64,000 nt of DNA, from NCBI GenBank assembly GCA_016741995.1, contig JACVCO010000016.1, positions 1 to 64,000 on the forward strand. The letters are read 5' to 3'. The position numbers were made by a program, and so were the translations under genes. Each line of letters starts with the position of its first letter. Positions within the stretch are counted from its first letter, which is position 1. Positions 26,743 through 35,432 of this stretch are shown piece by piece. The notes beneath the pieces are model-generated. The model had not been told where the DNA came from, searched no databases, and saw nothing but the letters and a program-made list of their open reading frames with translations. Source of the DNA: Hydrogenophaga sp. (lineage in GTDB: Bacteria; Pseudomonadota; Gammaproteobacteria; Burkholderiales; Burkholderiaceae_C).

Positions 26743-26748
26743 TACAAT
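26743..26748 (+). promoter_or_regulatory. Candidate -10 element of argD
   Basis: TACAAT within GCCTACAATCGC lies about 75 bases before the argD start. The -35 region is poor, so the assignment is tentative. Confidence 0.35.
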
Positions 26749-26821
26749 CGCGCTTCAACGGCTCACCTGCCTTGCAGCGTTGAGCCGATTTCTTTTCCTG
26801 GCCTGCCATCCGGAGCCCTGC

Positions 26822-28021
26822 ATGAACGCCGCGCTGAACCCCGTCGCCTCGCCCCACGTGATGAACACCTACGGCCGCCTGCCGATCGCGATGTCGCATG
26901 GCCGAGGCTGCCGCGTGTGGGACACGCAAGGCAAGGAATACCTGGACGCGCTGGCCGGCATCGCCGTCAACACCCTGGGCCATGGCCACCCCAAACTGGT
27001 GCCCGCGCTGCAGGATCAGGTGGCGAAGATGATCCACTGCTGCAACTACTACCACGTGCCCGACCAGGAGCGCCTGGCGCAGATGCTGGTGGAGCGCTCG
27101 GGCATGACCAACGTGTTCTTCTGCAGCACCGGCCTGGAAGCCAACGAAGCCGCGCTGAAGCTGGCGCGCAAGTACGGGCATGACAAGGGCATCGAGCGCC
27201 CCGAGATCGTGGTCTATGAGAAAGCCTTCCACGGTCGCTCGATCGCCACGCTTTCGGCCACCGGCAATCCCAAGATACAGGCCGGCTTCGGCCCGCTGGT
27301 CGAAGGGTTTGTGCGCGTGCCCGCCAACGATATCGAGTCGCTGAAAAAGGCCACGGCGAACAACCCCAACGTGGTGGCCGTGTTCTTTGAAACCATCCAG
27401 GGCGAAGGCGGCGTCAACCCGATGCGCACGCAGTACCTGAAGGACGTGCGCGCGCTGTGCGACGAGCGCGACTGGCTGCTCATGATCGACGAGGTGCAGT
27501 GCGGCATGGGCCGCACCGGCAAGTGGTTCGCCCACCAGTGGGCCGGCATCGTGCCCGACGTGATGCCCCTGGCCAAGGGCCTGGGCTCGGGCGTGCCGAT
27601 CGGCGCGGTGGTGGCCGGCCCCAAGGCCGCCAACCTCTTCCAGCCGGGCAACCACGGCACCACCTTCGGCGGCAACCCGCTCGCCATGCGTGCCGGCGTG
27701 GAAACCATCCGCATCATGGAAGAAGACGGCCTGCTGGCCAACGCCGAACGCGTGGGCGCGCACCTGAAAGCGGCGCTGGAAAAAGGCTGGGCGGGCCTGG
27801 CCGGTGTGAAAGAGATCCGGGGCCAGGGCCTGATGCTCGGCATCGAGCTCGCCAAGCCCTGCGGCGTGCTCACGCAGCGCGCGGCCGACGCCGGCCTGCT
27901 GATGTCGGTGACGGCCGACAGCGTGATCCGCCTGGTGCCGCCGCTGATCATCACCACCGCCGACGCGGACGCGATCGCCGCCATCTTGGTGCCGCTGGTC
28001 AAAGACTTCCTCGCGGAGTGA
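26822..28021 (+). CDS. argD: Acetylornithine aminotransferase family protein
   Basis: A PLP-dependent class III aminotransferase that converts N-acetylglutamate semialdehyde to N-acetylornithine in arginine synthesis. The 399-residue protein shows VWDTQGKEYLDALAGIAVNT, LGHGHPKLVPAL, CSTGLEANEAALKLARKYG, the PLP Asp in LLMIDEVQCGMGRTGKWFAH, and the Schiff-base Lys in MPLAKGLGSGVPIGAVV. It may also act as succinyldiaminopimelate aminotransferase in lysine synthesis, as known for ArgD. It is followed after eight bases by argF, confirming the arginine role. Confidence 0.95.
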   Translation: MNAALNPVASPHVMNTYGRLPIAMSHGRGCRVWDTQGKEYLDALAGIAVNTLGHGHPKLVPALQDQVAKMIHCCNYYHVPDQERLAQMLVERSGMTNVFFCSTGLEANEAALKLARKYGHDKGIERPEIVVYEKAFHGRSIATLSATGNPKIQAGFGPLVEGFVRVPANDIESLKKATANNPNVVAVFFETIQGEGGVNPMRTQYLKDVRALCDERDWLLMIDEVQCGMGRTGKWFAHQWAGIVPDVMPLAKGLGSGVPIGAVVAGPKAANLFQPGNHGTTFGGNPLAMRAGVETIRIMEEDGLLANAERVGAHLKAALEKGWAGLAGVKEIRGQGLMLGIELAKPCGVLTQRAADAGLLMSVTADSVIRLVPPLIITTADADAIAAILVPLVKDFLAE

Positions 28022-28029
28022 GCGCGCCC

Positions 28030-28977
28030 ATGTCGATTCGCCACTACCTGCAGTTCAAGGATTTCTCGGCCGACGAATACGCGCACCTGTTCGAGCGCGC
28101 GGCCTTCATCAAGCGCAAGTTCAAGGCTGTCGAGAAGTACCAGCCCTTCGCCGACCCGGACCGCACCCTGGCCATGATCTTCGAGAAGGCCAGCACACGC
28201 ACCCGCGTGAGCTTCGAGGCCGGCATGTACCAGATGGGTGGCTCGGTGGTGCACCTCACCACCGGCGACAGCCAGCTCGGCCGCGCCGAGCCGATCGAAG
28301 ACAGCGCGCGCGTGATCAGCCGCATGGTCGACATCGTGATGATCCGCACCTTCGAGCAATCGAAGATCGAGGCCTTCGCGGCGCACTCGCGCGTGCCGGT
28401 CATCAACGGCCTCACCAACGAATTCCACCCGTGCCAGATCCTGGCCGACCTGTTCACCCTGGTGGAATACCGCCCCGCCGCCAGCGGCAAGCCGCTCGAC
28501 GCGATCCGCGGCAAGGTGGTGGCCTGGGTGGGCGATGGCAACAACATGGCCAACACCTGGCTGCAGGCGGCTGAACTGCTGGGCTTCACGGTGCACGTGA
28601 GCACCCCCGGCGGCTATGAGGTGGACCCCGGGCGCGCGGGCATCAGCGACCGCGGTTGCTACAAGGTCTTCAAGGACCCGCGCGAGGCCTGCCGCGGGGC
28701 CGACCTCGTCACCACCGACGTATGGACCAGCATGGGCTTCGAGGCCGAGAACGAGGTTCGCCGCCAGGCCTTTGCCCAATGGTGTGTGGACGAGGCCATG
28801 ATGAAACTCGCCAAACCCGATGCGCTGTTCATGCACTGCCTCCCCGCGCACCGCGGCGAGGAAGTTGCAGCCGAGGTGATCGACGGCCCCCAGAGCGTGG
28901 TGTGGGATGAAGCGGAGAACCGCATGCACGCGCAAAAGGCGCTCATGGAGTTCCTGCTGCTCGGTCGCCTCGCCTGA
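28030..28977 (+). CDS. argF: Ornithine carbamoyltransferase
   Basis: This enzyme forms citrulline from ornithine and carbamoyl phosphate. The 315-residue protein carries the carbamoyl phosphate motif FEKASTRTRVSF, the HPCQ motif in NEFHPCQILADL, the SMG ornithine loop (TSMGFEAE) and HCLPAHRGEEV with the catalytic Cys. It is encoded directly after argD and is likely co-transcribed with it. No regulatory ARG-box-like site is obvious upstream. Confidence 0.96.
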   Translation: MSIRHYLQFKDFSADEYAHLFERAAFIKRKFKAVEKYQPFADPDRTLAMIFEKASTRTRVSFEAGMYQMGGSVVHLTTGDSQLGRAEPIEDSARVISRMVDIVMIRTFEQSKIEAFAAHSRVPVINGLTNEFHPCQILADLFTLVEYRPAASGKPLDAIRGKVVAWVGDGNNMANTWLQAAELLGFTVHVSTPGGYEVDPGRAGISDRGCYKVFKDPREACRGADLVTTDVWTSMGFEAENEVRRQAFAQWCVDEAMMKLAKPDALFMHCLPAHRGEEVAAEVIDGPQSVVWDEAENRMHAQKALMEFLLLGRLA

Positions 28978-29014
28978 CAAGCGCCGCGCGGTATCGCGGC
29001 CGCGCCATTGCCCC

Positions 29015-29947
29015 ATGCAAGCCCTGCTCGACGCCATCGCGCGCATCGAACCCACCGGTGATGCGCGCCGCCTCTTCCACGGCCGGGGCGGCCTGCACCC
29101 GGGCTGCGAGCACTGGGCGCTGGACGCCTTTCCGCCGGTCTTCCTGCTCACCAGCTTCCAGCCCGTTCCCGACGACGCCCTGTCCCGGGTGCACGATGCC
29201 CTCGCCCGGCGCTGGGCCGACGTTGCGCCGGATGAGCCCTTGAACTGGGCATTCCAATGCCGCCACGAAGGCCGCGTCGACACCCGTCTGATGGCCGGTG
29301 CCGTGCCCGAGCCGCACGTGGTGACCGAGCGCGGCGCGCGCTACCGGGTGCACGTCATGCGCGGCCAGAACCACGGGCTGTTCCTCGACATGGCCGAAGG
29401 CCGCCAGTGGGTGCGCGAGCATGCGCGTGGGCACAAGGTGCTCAACCTGTTCGCCTACACCGGTGCGTTCTCGGTGGTGGCGCTGCAGGGCGGCGCCAGG
29501 CAGGTGGTCAATGTGGACATGAGCGCCGGCGCCATGGCCATCGGGCAACAGAACCACGCGCTCAACCACCTGGGCAACGGCGCCAGCTTTCTGGCGCACG
29601 ACATCTTCAAGACCTGGGGCCGCATCACGCGCAGCGGCCCCTATGGCCTGGTCATCGTGGACCCACCGAGCTACCAGAAAGGCAGCTTCGTGGCGACCAA
29701 GGACTACACGCGTTTGATGCGCCGACTGCCCGATCTGCTGATGCCCGGCGGGCGCGTGCTGCTGTGCCTGAACGCGCCCGAACTGGGCCCGTCGTTCCTG
29801 CAGGACCAGATGCATGAGGCGGCCCCCGAGCTGGTGTTCGAGCAGCGGCTGCCCAACCCCGCCACCTTTGCCGACGCAGCGCCCGAGCGCGCCCTCAAGG
29901 CCCTGGTCTACCGCGCGCCCGCGCTGGTGAAGGACGCGGCACCGTGA
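29015..29947 (+). CDS. Class I SAM-dependent methyltransferase (RlmI/RlmK-like)
   Basis: A 310-residue methyltransferase related to the rRNA large-subunit methyltransferases RlmI and RlmK/L. The SAM-binding motif I is VLNLFAYTGAFSVVALQGGA and the catalytic-type motif is DPPSYQKGSF. An N-terminal part of about 120 residues differs from the PUA domain of RlmI and could bind RNA. Homologues often lack a proven substrate, so the target is not certain. The next gene starts with GTG overlapping its stop, so the two are coupled. Confidence 0.85.
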   Translation: MQALLDAIARIEPTGDARRLFHGRGGLHPGCEHWALDAFPPVFLLTSFQPVPDDALSRVHDALARRWADVAPDEPLNWAFQCRHEGRVDTRLMAGAVPEPHVVTERGARYRVHVMRGQNHGLFLDMAEGRQWVREHARGHKVLNLFAYTGAFSVVALQGGARQVVNVDMSAGAMAIGQQNHALNHLGNGASFLAHDIFKTWGRITRSGPYGLVIVDPPSYQKGSFVATKDYTRLMRRLPDLLMPGGRVLLCLNAPELGPSFLQDQMHEAAPELVFEQRLPNPATFADAAPERALKALVYRAPALVKDAAP

Positions 29948-30255
29948 GCGCCTGCACCACCTGCGGCGCCTGTTGCGCCTGTTTCCGGGTCGACTTCTCG
30001 GTCCACGAGCTGGAAGACATGGGCGGACCGGTGCCCGCCGGGCTCGCGGTCGACGTCAACGACAGCACCGCGCGCATGCGCGGCACCGACCACTCGCCGC
30101 CCCGTTGTGCGGCGCTCACCGGCCAGGTGGGCGTGAAGGTGGGTTGCGGGATCTACGAGTGGCGCCCGTCGCCCTGCCGTGAGTTCGAGGAAGGCAGCGA
30201 CGCCTGCCAACGGGCCCGGGCGCGACTCGGTCTGGCCCGGCTCGGGCCACTTTAG
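29944..30255 (+). CDS. YkgJ family cysteine cluster protein
   Basis: A 103-residue protein of the YkgJ/Fe-S cluster CxxCxxCC family. The motif is CTTCGACCACFRVDFS at the N-terminus, with further Cys in PRCAALTGQVGVKVGCGIYE and SPCREFEEG. These probably bind zinc or an iron-sulfur cluster. The start is GTG, overlapping the stop of the methyltransferase gene by four bases. The role is unknown. Confidence 0.85.
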   Translation: MSACTTCGACCACFRVDFSVHELEDMGGPVPAGLAVDVNDSTARMRGTDHSPPRCAALTGQVGVKVGCGIYEWRPSPCREFEEGSDACQRARARLGLARLGPL

Positions 30256-30347
30256 AAAAACTGAATCGGCGTTTGCCGAGTGCGAAATCGACAGCGCCTG
30301 CGGGCACACCTAGAGTCCGGGCACGGTCAATTTCCGGATCGGCTCGC

Positions 30348-30704
30348 ATGTCAACCGCCCTCGCCGCCACCTCCACCGATGCCCTGCTGAGCGCCTTGCT
30401 GACGCGTTGGGATATCGCCCACGCGCGGGACGCAACCGCGTCAGTCGGGGAGATCGACGACGCGCTCGGCCCCATGGAGCGGGTCCGGCTGGTGCTGGAG
30501 CGCACCCTGTCCGACTACGCGCCGTATTTCGATGCCAGCGACAGCAGCCTCTACCGCCGGCTGCTCGACACCCGGGATGTCGAAACCCTGAGTGCGCTCT
30601 TCTTCCGCTGTTTCGATCTCATGGTGCGCAGCCGCGGCCTGGCGATTGCCGTGCTCCGCCAGCACGAGATCTACCGCGTTCTGCAGCCGCACATCCCGCG
30701 GTGA
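30348..30704 (+). CDS. Hypothetical helical protein
   Basis: An open frame of 118 codons whose product I do not recognise. It is predicted to be mostly helical (STDALLSALLTRWDIAHARD, ERVRLVLERTLSDYAPYFDA, LSALFFRCFDLMVRSRGLAI). It has no signal peptide, cysteine pattern or membrane segment. The start MSTALAATSTD was chosen because upstream in-frame sequence looks non-coding; the ribosome site is weak. It ends 16 bases before the end of the convergent LysR gene. It could be lineage-specific. Confidence 0.55.
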   Translation: MSTALAATSTDALLSALLTRWDIAHARDATASVGEIDDALGPMERVRLVLERTLSDYAPYFDASDSSLYRRLLDTRDVETLSALFFRCFDLMVRSRGLAIAVLRQHEIYRVLQPHIPR

Positions 30705-30720
30705 ACTGCGGGCAGCCCCG

Positions 30721-31665
30721 TCACACGAAGGCGCTCTCCCGGCTGCGCATGTAAAGCAGTTTCACCTGCTCGCGCAGCCAGCGGTGGGCGGCGCTGTCGT
30801 GCGTGCGCTGGTGCCACACCATGTGGAGCACGAAAGCCGGCAGCTCGAGTTCGGGTGGCAAAGGCAGGCAGCGCACATCGGGTGCCAGGCGCATGATCAT
30901 GCGGGCCTGCTCGGCATTGCAGGTCACCAGGCGATCGGTGCGCGAGAGGATGTCGGCCGCGACGCGAATGGATTGCACGAGCGAGGTCCGGCGCCGCCAA
31001 CCGCGTGCCTCGAAACTGCGCGATGCCAGGCTGGTCTGGAATTCGCGCCGGTTGCCGTACAGCGTGAGCAGATGCACCTCGGCCAGGTACTGCGCCATGC
31101 TCAGGCTGTCGCCGATCCGCGGGTGGTTCTTGCCCAGACAGCACATGGTCGCCCGCCAGTCGCCGAGCCCGGCCGAGTGCAGGTCGGTCGCGTCCGCGGG
31201 CGGCGCGCGGTGCGTGCACACGAGATCCACCTGCGCCGCGCGCAGGGCAATGATGTCGTCCAGGCTGTTTTCGGCCGCCTGCAGGTCGAGCGTCACCAGC
31301 GGCGCCGCCCGGCTGACCTCGACATACAACTCGGCCGGATCCATGATGGCCACCGCCTCGCTGTGCGCCACGGAAAGGCGCTCGACACAGGTCCGGGGAT
31401 CGAAGCCGTCCCCCCCTTCGCTGACCTGGCGCCACTGCCGAACCAATTGCCGGAATTCATCGATGGCGGACTCGCCATAGGGCGTGAGCCGATAGCCCTG
31501 CCCGTGGCGCACGCAGATCGGGTCGCCCAGGATGTCCCGCAGGCGGGCCAGCGACTGGCTGGCGGCCGACGGCGAGATGGCCATGCGCAAGGCCGCCTCC
31601 GTCAGGCTCTGGGTATCGATCAGCTCGCACAGCAGCGCCAGTTGCTTGAAGTCGGCGTTCTTCAT
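30721..31665 (-). CDS. LysR family transcriptional regulator, divergent from kynBUA
   Basis: A 314-residue LysR-type regulator. The DNA-binding helix is FKQLALLCELIDTQSLTEAA followed by RMAISPSAASQSLARLRDIL. An effector-binding domain completes it. The start MKNADFKQLAL has AAGGA five bases upstream. It is divergent from the kynurenine operon with a gap of 212 bases that contains a 14-bp palindrome and a good promoter for kynB. It is therefore the likely regulator of tryptophan breakdown here. This differs from the AsnC-type KynR known in Pseudomonas. Confidence 0.88.
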   Translation of the reverse strand: MKNADFKQLALLCELIDTQSLTEAALRMAISPSAASQSLARLRDILGDPICVRHGQGYRLTPYGESAIDEFRQLVRQWRQVSEGGDGFDPRTCVERLSVAHSEAVAIMDPAELYVEVSRAAPLVTLDLQAAENSLDDIIALRAAQVDLVCTHRAPPADATDLHSAGLGDWRATMCCLGKNHPRIGDSLSMAQYLAEVHLLTLYGNRREFQTSLASRSFEARGWRRRTSLVQSIRVAADILSRTDRLVTCNAEQARMIMRLAPDVRCLPLPPELELPAFVLHMVWHQRTHDSAAHRWLREQVKLLYMRSRESAFV

Positions 31666-31798
31666 CGCATTCCTTGCCATCGCATGTCGGGGGGTGCCCC
31701 AGCATGCCGCCGCTTGGGCGCTGGCGGTGTCAGGGTGAAACCGCATGGCTCGCACCGGCCTCCCCTGGCATGGGGTTCACGCCCGGCGCGCTGCATTG

Positions 31799-31812
31799 CT
31801 TCAGGCCTGAAG
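31799..31812. promoter_or_regulatory. Palindrome CTTCAGGCCTGAAG upstream of kynB
   Basis: A perfect 14-bp palindrome in the LysR-kynB gap. Its centre is about 55 bases upstream of the predicted kynB start of transcription, where LysR-type activators commonly bind. Its even symmetry differs slightly from the T-N11-A rule. Binding is inferred. Confidence 0.5.
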
Positions 31813-31825
31813 TTTTTCCCACCTG

Positions 31826-31854
31826 TTGGCATTAACCGACACCACGGGTATTTT
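31826..31854 (+). promoter_or_regulatory. Probable promoter of kynBUA
   Basis: TTGGCA at 31826-31831 and TATTTT at 31849-31854 are spaced by 17 bases. The predicted transcription start would lie about 17 bases before the kynB ATG, in the AT-richest part of the gap. Confidence 0.6.
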
Positions 31855-31877
31855 CACGGTGCTAACTTCGCCGCGCC

Positions 31878-32507
31878 ATGAAAACGCTCTGGGACATTTC
31901 CCCACCCGTGCACGCCGGTGCCCCGGTTTTCCCGGGAGACACCGCGTACGCGCAGCAGTGGGTCGCAAACATCGGCCCGGGCTGCCCGGTCAATGTGAGT
32001 GCGATCACGTTCTCGCCGCACGTGGGCGCCCACGCCGATGCGCCCCTGCACTACGACCCGAACGGCCTGCCGATCGGCGAGGTGCCGCTCGACACCTTCA
32101 TCGGCCCCTGCCGTGTAATCCATGCGATCGGTGTGGGCGCGCTCATCGAGCCCGAACACCTTGAACACGCCCTGCGCGATCTGCCGCCACGCGTGCTGGT
32201 GCGCAGCTACGCGCGCATGCCGCAAACCGCTTTCGACAACGACCTGCCCGCCTTCGCGCCGCGCACGGTGGAACGGCTCGCCGATCTCGGCGTGCGCCTC
32301 ATCGGCATCGACAGCGCGAGCATCGACCCCGCGAACAGCAAGACGCTGGACAGCCACCAGGTGATCCGCCGCCGCGGCCTGCGCGTGCTCGAGAACCTGT
32401 TGCTCGATGACGTGCCCGAAGGCGACTACGAGCTCATCGCCCTGCCCCTGAAACTGACCACCGCCGACGCATCCCCCGTGCGCGCGGTGCTGCGCTCGCT
32501 GACATGA
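31878..32507 (+). CDS. kynB: Arylformamidase (kynurenine formamidase)
   Basis: KynB hydrolyses N-formylkynurenine to kynurenine and formate. The 209-residue protein has the cyclase/formamidase metal motif HVGAHADAP, and conserved MKTLWDISPPVHAGAPVFPG, PCRVIH and RLIGIDSASIDPANSKTLDS. The stop overlaps the kynU ATG by four bases. It is the first gene of kynB-kynU-kynA, an order that puts the second enzyme of the pathway first. Confidence 0.95.
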   Translation: MKTLWDISPPVHAGAPVFPGDTAYAQQWVANIGPGCPVNVSAITFSPHVGAHADAPLHYDPNGLPIGEVPLDTFIGPCRVIHAIGVGALIEPEHLEHALRDLPPRVLVRSYARMPQTAFDNDLPAFAPRTVERLADLGVRLIGIDSASIDPANSKTLDSHQVIRRRGLRVLENLLLDDVPEGDYELIALPLKLTTADASPVRAVLRSLT

Positions 32508-33784
32508 CCACCACCCTTGACCACTGCCGCGCGCTCGACGCGCAAGACCCGCTGCGCGCGCTGCGCGATCTCTTCGACATCGCCGAAGGCACGATCTACC
32601 TCGACGGCAATTCGCTCGGCGCGATGCCGCGCTCGGCACCCGCACGCGTGGCCGAGGTCGTCACGCAGGAATGGGGGCGCGACCTGATCCGCAGCTGGAA
32701 CAGCGCGGGCTGGTTCCAGCTGCCCCGCAAGGTGGGCGACCAGATCGCGCGCGTGATCGGCGCCGCACCCGGCACCACCATCGCCACCGACAGCACCAGC
32801 GTGAACCTGTTCAAGGCGCTCAGCGCGGCGCGGCGCATCAGCGCGCAGCAAAGCCCGGGCCGCTGGCGCATCGTGAGCGAACGCAGCAACTTCCCCACCG
32901 ACCTCTACATCGCCGAGGCGCTGTGCAAGGACAAGGGTTGGGAGCTGGTGCTGGTGGAGCCGCACGAGATCACCGACGCGCTGAAGGACGAGAAGCTCGC
33001 GATCCTGATGCTCACGCACGTGAACTACCGCACCGGCGCCATGCACGACATGGCCGCCGTCACGAAGGCCGCGCACGACGCGGGGGCGCTGGTGGTGTGG
33101 GATCTCGCGCACAGCGCGGGTGCGGTGCCGGTGAACCTCACCGCGGCCGACGCCGACTTCGCCGTCGGCTGCGGCTACAAGTACCTCAACGGCGGCCCGG
33201 GTGCACCGGCCTTCGTGTGGGTGAACCCGCGCCACGCCGAACGCTGCTGGCAACCGCTCGCGGGCTGGTGGGGGCACGACAAACCCTTCGCCTTCACGCC
33301 CGACTACCAACCGGCGCCAGGCATCGTGCGCTACCAGTGCGGCACGCAACCCATGATCAGCCTCGCCGCGCTCGAATGCGGCGTGCAGACCGTGCTCGCA
33401 GCCGAACCCTTCGGCGGCATGGCCGCGCTGCGCCGCAAATCGCTCGCCCTTACCGACCTGTTCATCGCGCTGGTGGAAGAACGCTGCGCGGGCCACGGCC
33501 TGCAACTCGTCACACCGCGCGATCACGCGCAACGCGGCTCGCAGGTCTGCCTGAGCCGCCGCGAAGGCGCCTACGCCATCGTGCAGGCGCTCATCGCGCG
33601 CGGTGTGATCGGCGACTACCGCGCGGGCGATGGCGCGGGCCACGCCGACATCCTTCGCTTCGGCTTCACACCGCTGTACCTGGGCTTCGAAGACGTGTGG
33701 AACGCCGCCGAACACCTGCGCCAGGTGCTCGAGAGCGGCGAATGGCAACGCCCCGAGTTCAACCGCCCGCACGCGGTGACCTGA
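32504..33784 (+). CDS. kynU: Kynureninase
   Basis: A PLP enzyme that splits kynurenine to anthranilate and alanine. The 426-residue length is normal. Visible features are [39 protein letters not shown], the PLP Asp in [14 protein letters not shown] and the Schiff-base Lys in [17 protein letters not shown]. It is coupled to kynB by an ATGA overlap and ends two bases before kynA. No genes for anthranilate breakdown are in view, so anthranilate may feed tryptophan or quinolone routes, or be degraded elsewhere. Confidence 0.96.
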   Translation: MTTTLDHCRALDAQDPLRALRDLFDIAEGTIYLDGNSLGAMPRSAPARVAEVVTQEWGRDLIRSWNSAGWFQLPRKVGDQIARVIGAAPGTTIATDSTSVNLFKALSAARRISAQQSPGRWRIVSERSNFPTDLYIAEALCKDKGWELVLVEPHEITDALKDEKLAILMLTHVNYRTGAMHDMAAVTKAAHDAGALVVWDLAHSAGAVPVNLTAADADFAVGCGYKYLNGGPGAPAFVWVNPRHAERCWQPLAGWWGHDKPFAFTPDYQPAPGIVRYQCGTQPMISLAALECGVQTVLAAEPFGGMAALRRKSLALTDLFIALVEERCAGHGLQLVTPRDHAQRGSQVCLSRREGAYAIVQALIARGVIGDYRAGDGAGHADILRFGFTPLYLGFEDVWNAAEHLRQVLESGEWQRPEFNRPHAVT

Positions 33785-33786
33785 AC

Positions 33787-34635
33787 ATGAACGAACCGCA
33801 ACGCCCCGAAGACGTGGTGCGCGACGAACGCGCCCAACTCGATTTCAGCCGCGACATGAGCTATGGCGACTACCTGCAGCTCGACGCCATCCTGAACGCG
33901 CAGAAGCCGCTGTCGCCCGCGCACGACGAGATGCTGTTCATCGTGCAGCACCAGACCAGCGAGCTGTGGATGAAGCTCGTGCTGCACGAGCTGCACGCCG
34001 CCATCGCGCACATCGCGCGCGACGAGTTGTCGACCGCGTTCAAGATGCTCGCGCGCGTGAGCCGCATCATGGAGCAGCTGGTGCACGCCTGGGATGTGCT
34101 CGCCACCATGACGCCGCCCGAGTACAGCGCGCTGCGGCCCTACCTTGCGCAGTCGAGCGGTTTCCAGAGCCACCAGTACCGCTGCATCGAGTTCGCCATG
34201 GGCAACAAGAACGCGGCCATGCTGAAACCGCACGCGCACCACGCGGAGCGCAGTGCCGCGGTGCAGGCCGCCCACGAAGCGCCGTCGCTCTACGACGAAT
34301 GCCTGCGTCTGCTCGCGCGCCGTGGCCTGCCCGTGCCCACCAGCCACACCGCGCGCGACTGGACCCAACCCTACGAAGCGAGCGACGCCGTCGAACAGGC
34401 CTGGCTCGTGGTGTACCGCGACCCCAAGGCCCATTGGGACCTGTACCAGCTCGGCGAGGAACTCACCGACCTCGAAGACGCCTTTCGCCTCTGGCGATTC
34501 CGCCACGTCACCACGGTGGAGCGCGTGATCGGCTTCAAGCGCGGCACCGGGGGCACCGGCGGCGTGAGCTACCTGCGCAAGATGCTCGACGTGGTGCTGT
34601 TCCCCGAGATCTGGCGCCTGCGCACGGCGCTGTGA
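33787..34635 (+). CDS. kynA: Tryptophan 2,3-dioxygenase
   Basis: A heme enzyme that opens the indole ring of tryptophan to form N-formylkynurenine. The 282-residue protein has [59 protein letters not shown] and the C-terminal heme-region [20 protein letters not shown] followed by SYLRKM. It is the last gene of the kyn operon and is convergent, within four bases, with the helical protein gene. Confidence 0.97.
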   Translation: MNEPQRPEDVVRDERAQLDFSRDMSYGDYLQLDAILNAQKPLSPAHDEMLFIVQHQTSELWMKLVLHELHAAIAHIARDELSTAFKMLARVSRIMEQLVHAWDVLATMTPPEYSALRPYLAQSSGFQSHQYRCIEFAMGNKNAAMLKPHAHHAERSAAVQAAHEAPSLYDECLRLLARRGLPVPTSHTARDWTQPYEASDAVEQAWLVVYRDPKAHWDLYQLGEELTDLEDAFRLWRFRHVTTVERVIGFKRGTGGTGGVSYLRKMLDVVLFPEIWRLRTAL

Positions 34636-34638
34636 GCC

Positions 34639-35295
34639 TCAGGGTTCGTCGCGCCGCTCGGCTTCGTAGTTGGCGCGCACCAGGTCGAAGGCGTCTTCGC
34701 CCAGGCCCGCGCGCAGCTCCAGCATGAGCGGGCGCACCCAGCGCGCCGCGGCCTCGCGGCCGATCAGGTCGGCCAGCGTGACCCAGGCCGAGGCCAGGCG
34801 CCCATAGGCCTGCACCGGCTCGCCGCGCTGCATGTGCACCGCCGCGGCCTGGCTCGAGCTGTCCAGGTAGGCGATCGGGTCGCGCACGTCGAGCGCGCCG
34901 GCGCGCGCTTCGTCCAGCCGCTGGAGCACGTCGTCGGCGTGGCCCAGGGCGAGCGCAATGCGCGCGCCCACCATGCCGCGCTGCACCGCGGCCGCACCGC
35001 TCGCCGGCACCAGCTTGCACAGGCCACGCCACAGCTCGTCGGCACGGTCCGGGTCGTGCTTGATGAGGGCCGCCGCGGCGGCGAGCCGCGCGGCCTGGGC
35101 ATCGGCCAGCAGGCCCTGGGCCGACAGCAGGCCGGCCGCGCGCAAGTAGGCCTGCACCGCGGCCTCGGCGTCTTTGGCGCGCAAGGCCTCTTCCGCCTGC
35201 GCCAGCAGCGTGCGGGCCACGTCGTTGGGCACGCCGGGCGGCAGGCCGGTGGTGTGGTCGATCGGCGGCGGTACGGTGTCGTCGGAAGCGGACAC
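34639..35295 (-). CDS. Hypothetical protein with TPR-like helical repeats
   Basis: A 218-residue protein I cannot name. After a Pro/Thr-rich start it is built of antiparallel Ala-rich helices (TLLAQAEEALRAKDAEAAVQ, RAAGLLSAQGLLADAQAARL, VQRGMVGARIALALGHADDV, LDEARAGALD) that look like degenerate tetratricopeptide repeats. It has no signal peptide and is likely a cytosolic adaptor. The start is a GTG at 35295, chosen because AAGGAG lies six bases upstream; no ATG is suitable. It is convergent with kynA. Confidence 0.7.
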   Translation of the reverse strand: MSASDDTVPPPIDHTTGLPPGVPNDVARTLLAQAEEALRAKDAEAAVQAYLRAAGLLSAQGLLADAQAARLAAAAALIKHDPDRADELWRGLCKLVPASGAAAVQRGMVGARIALALGHADDVLQRLDEARAGALDVRDPIAYLDSSSQAAAVHMQRGEPVQAYGRLASAWVTLADLIGREAAARWVRPLMLELRAGLGEDAFDLVRANYEAERRDEP

Positions 35296-35432
35296 GCCGG
35301 CTCCTTGGCTTTCGGGGTCTGGGCCCGGTATCGAGATCGCCCCCGGGGGGACAGTTCCCGAGAGGCTAGCCGCCTTTGCCCCCGGGGTGGCGCCCGACCT
35401 CCCCACTTGGGGGATGGCCGGTATTCACCCGC

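Noticed and set aside
35296..35432. GC-rich gap with CCCCCGGGG-type and CCCCACTTGGGG stems as a possible repeat element or terminator
   Set aside because: The stems are short and lack a T-run, and I could not find a convincing second copy in the window.
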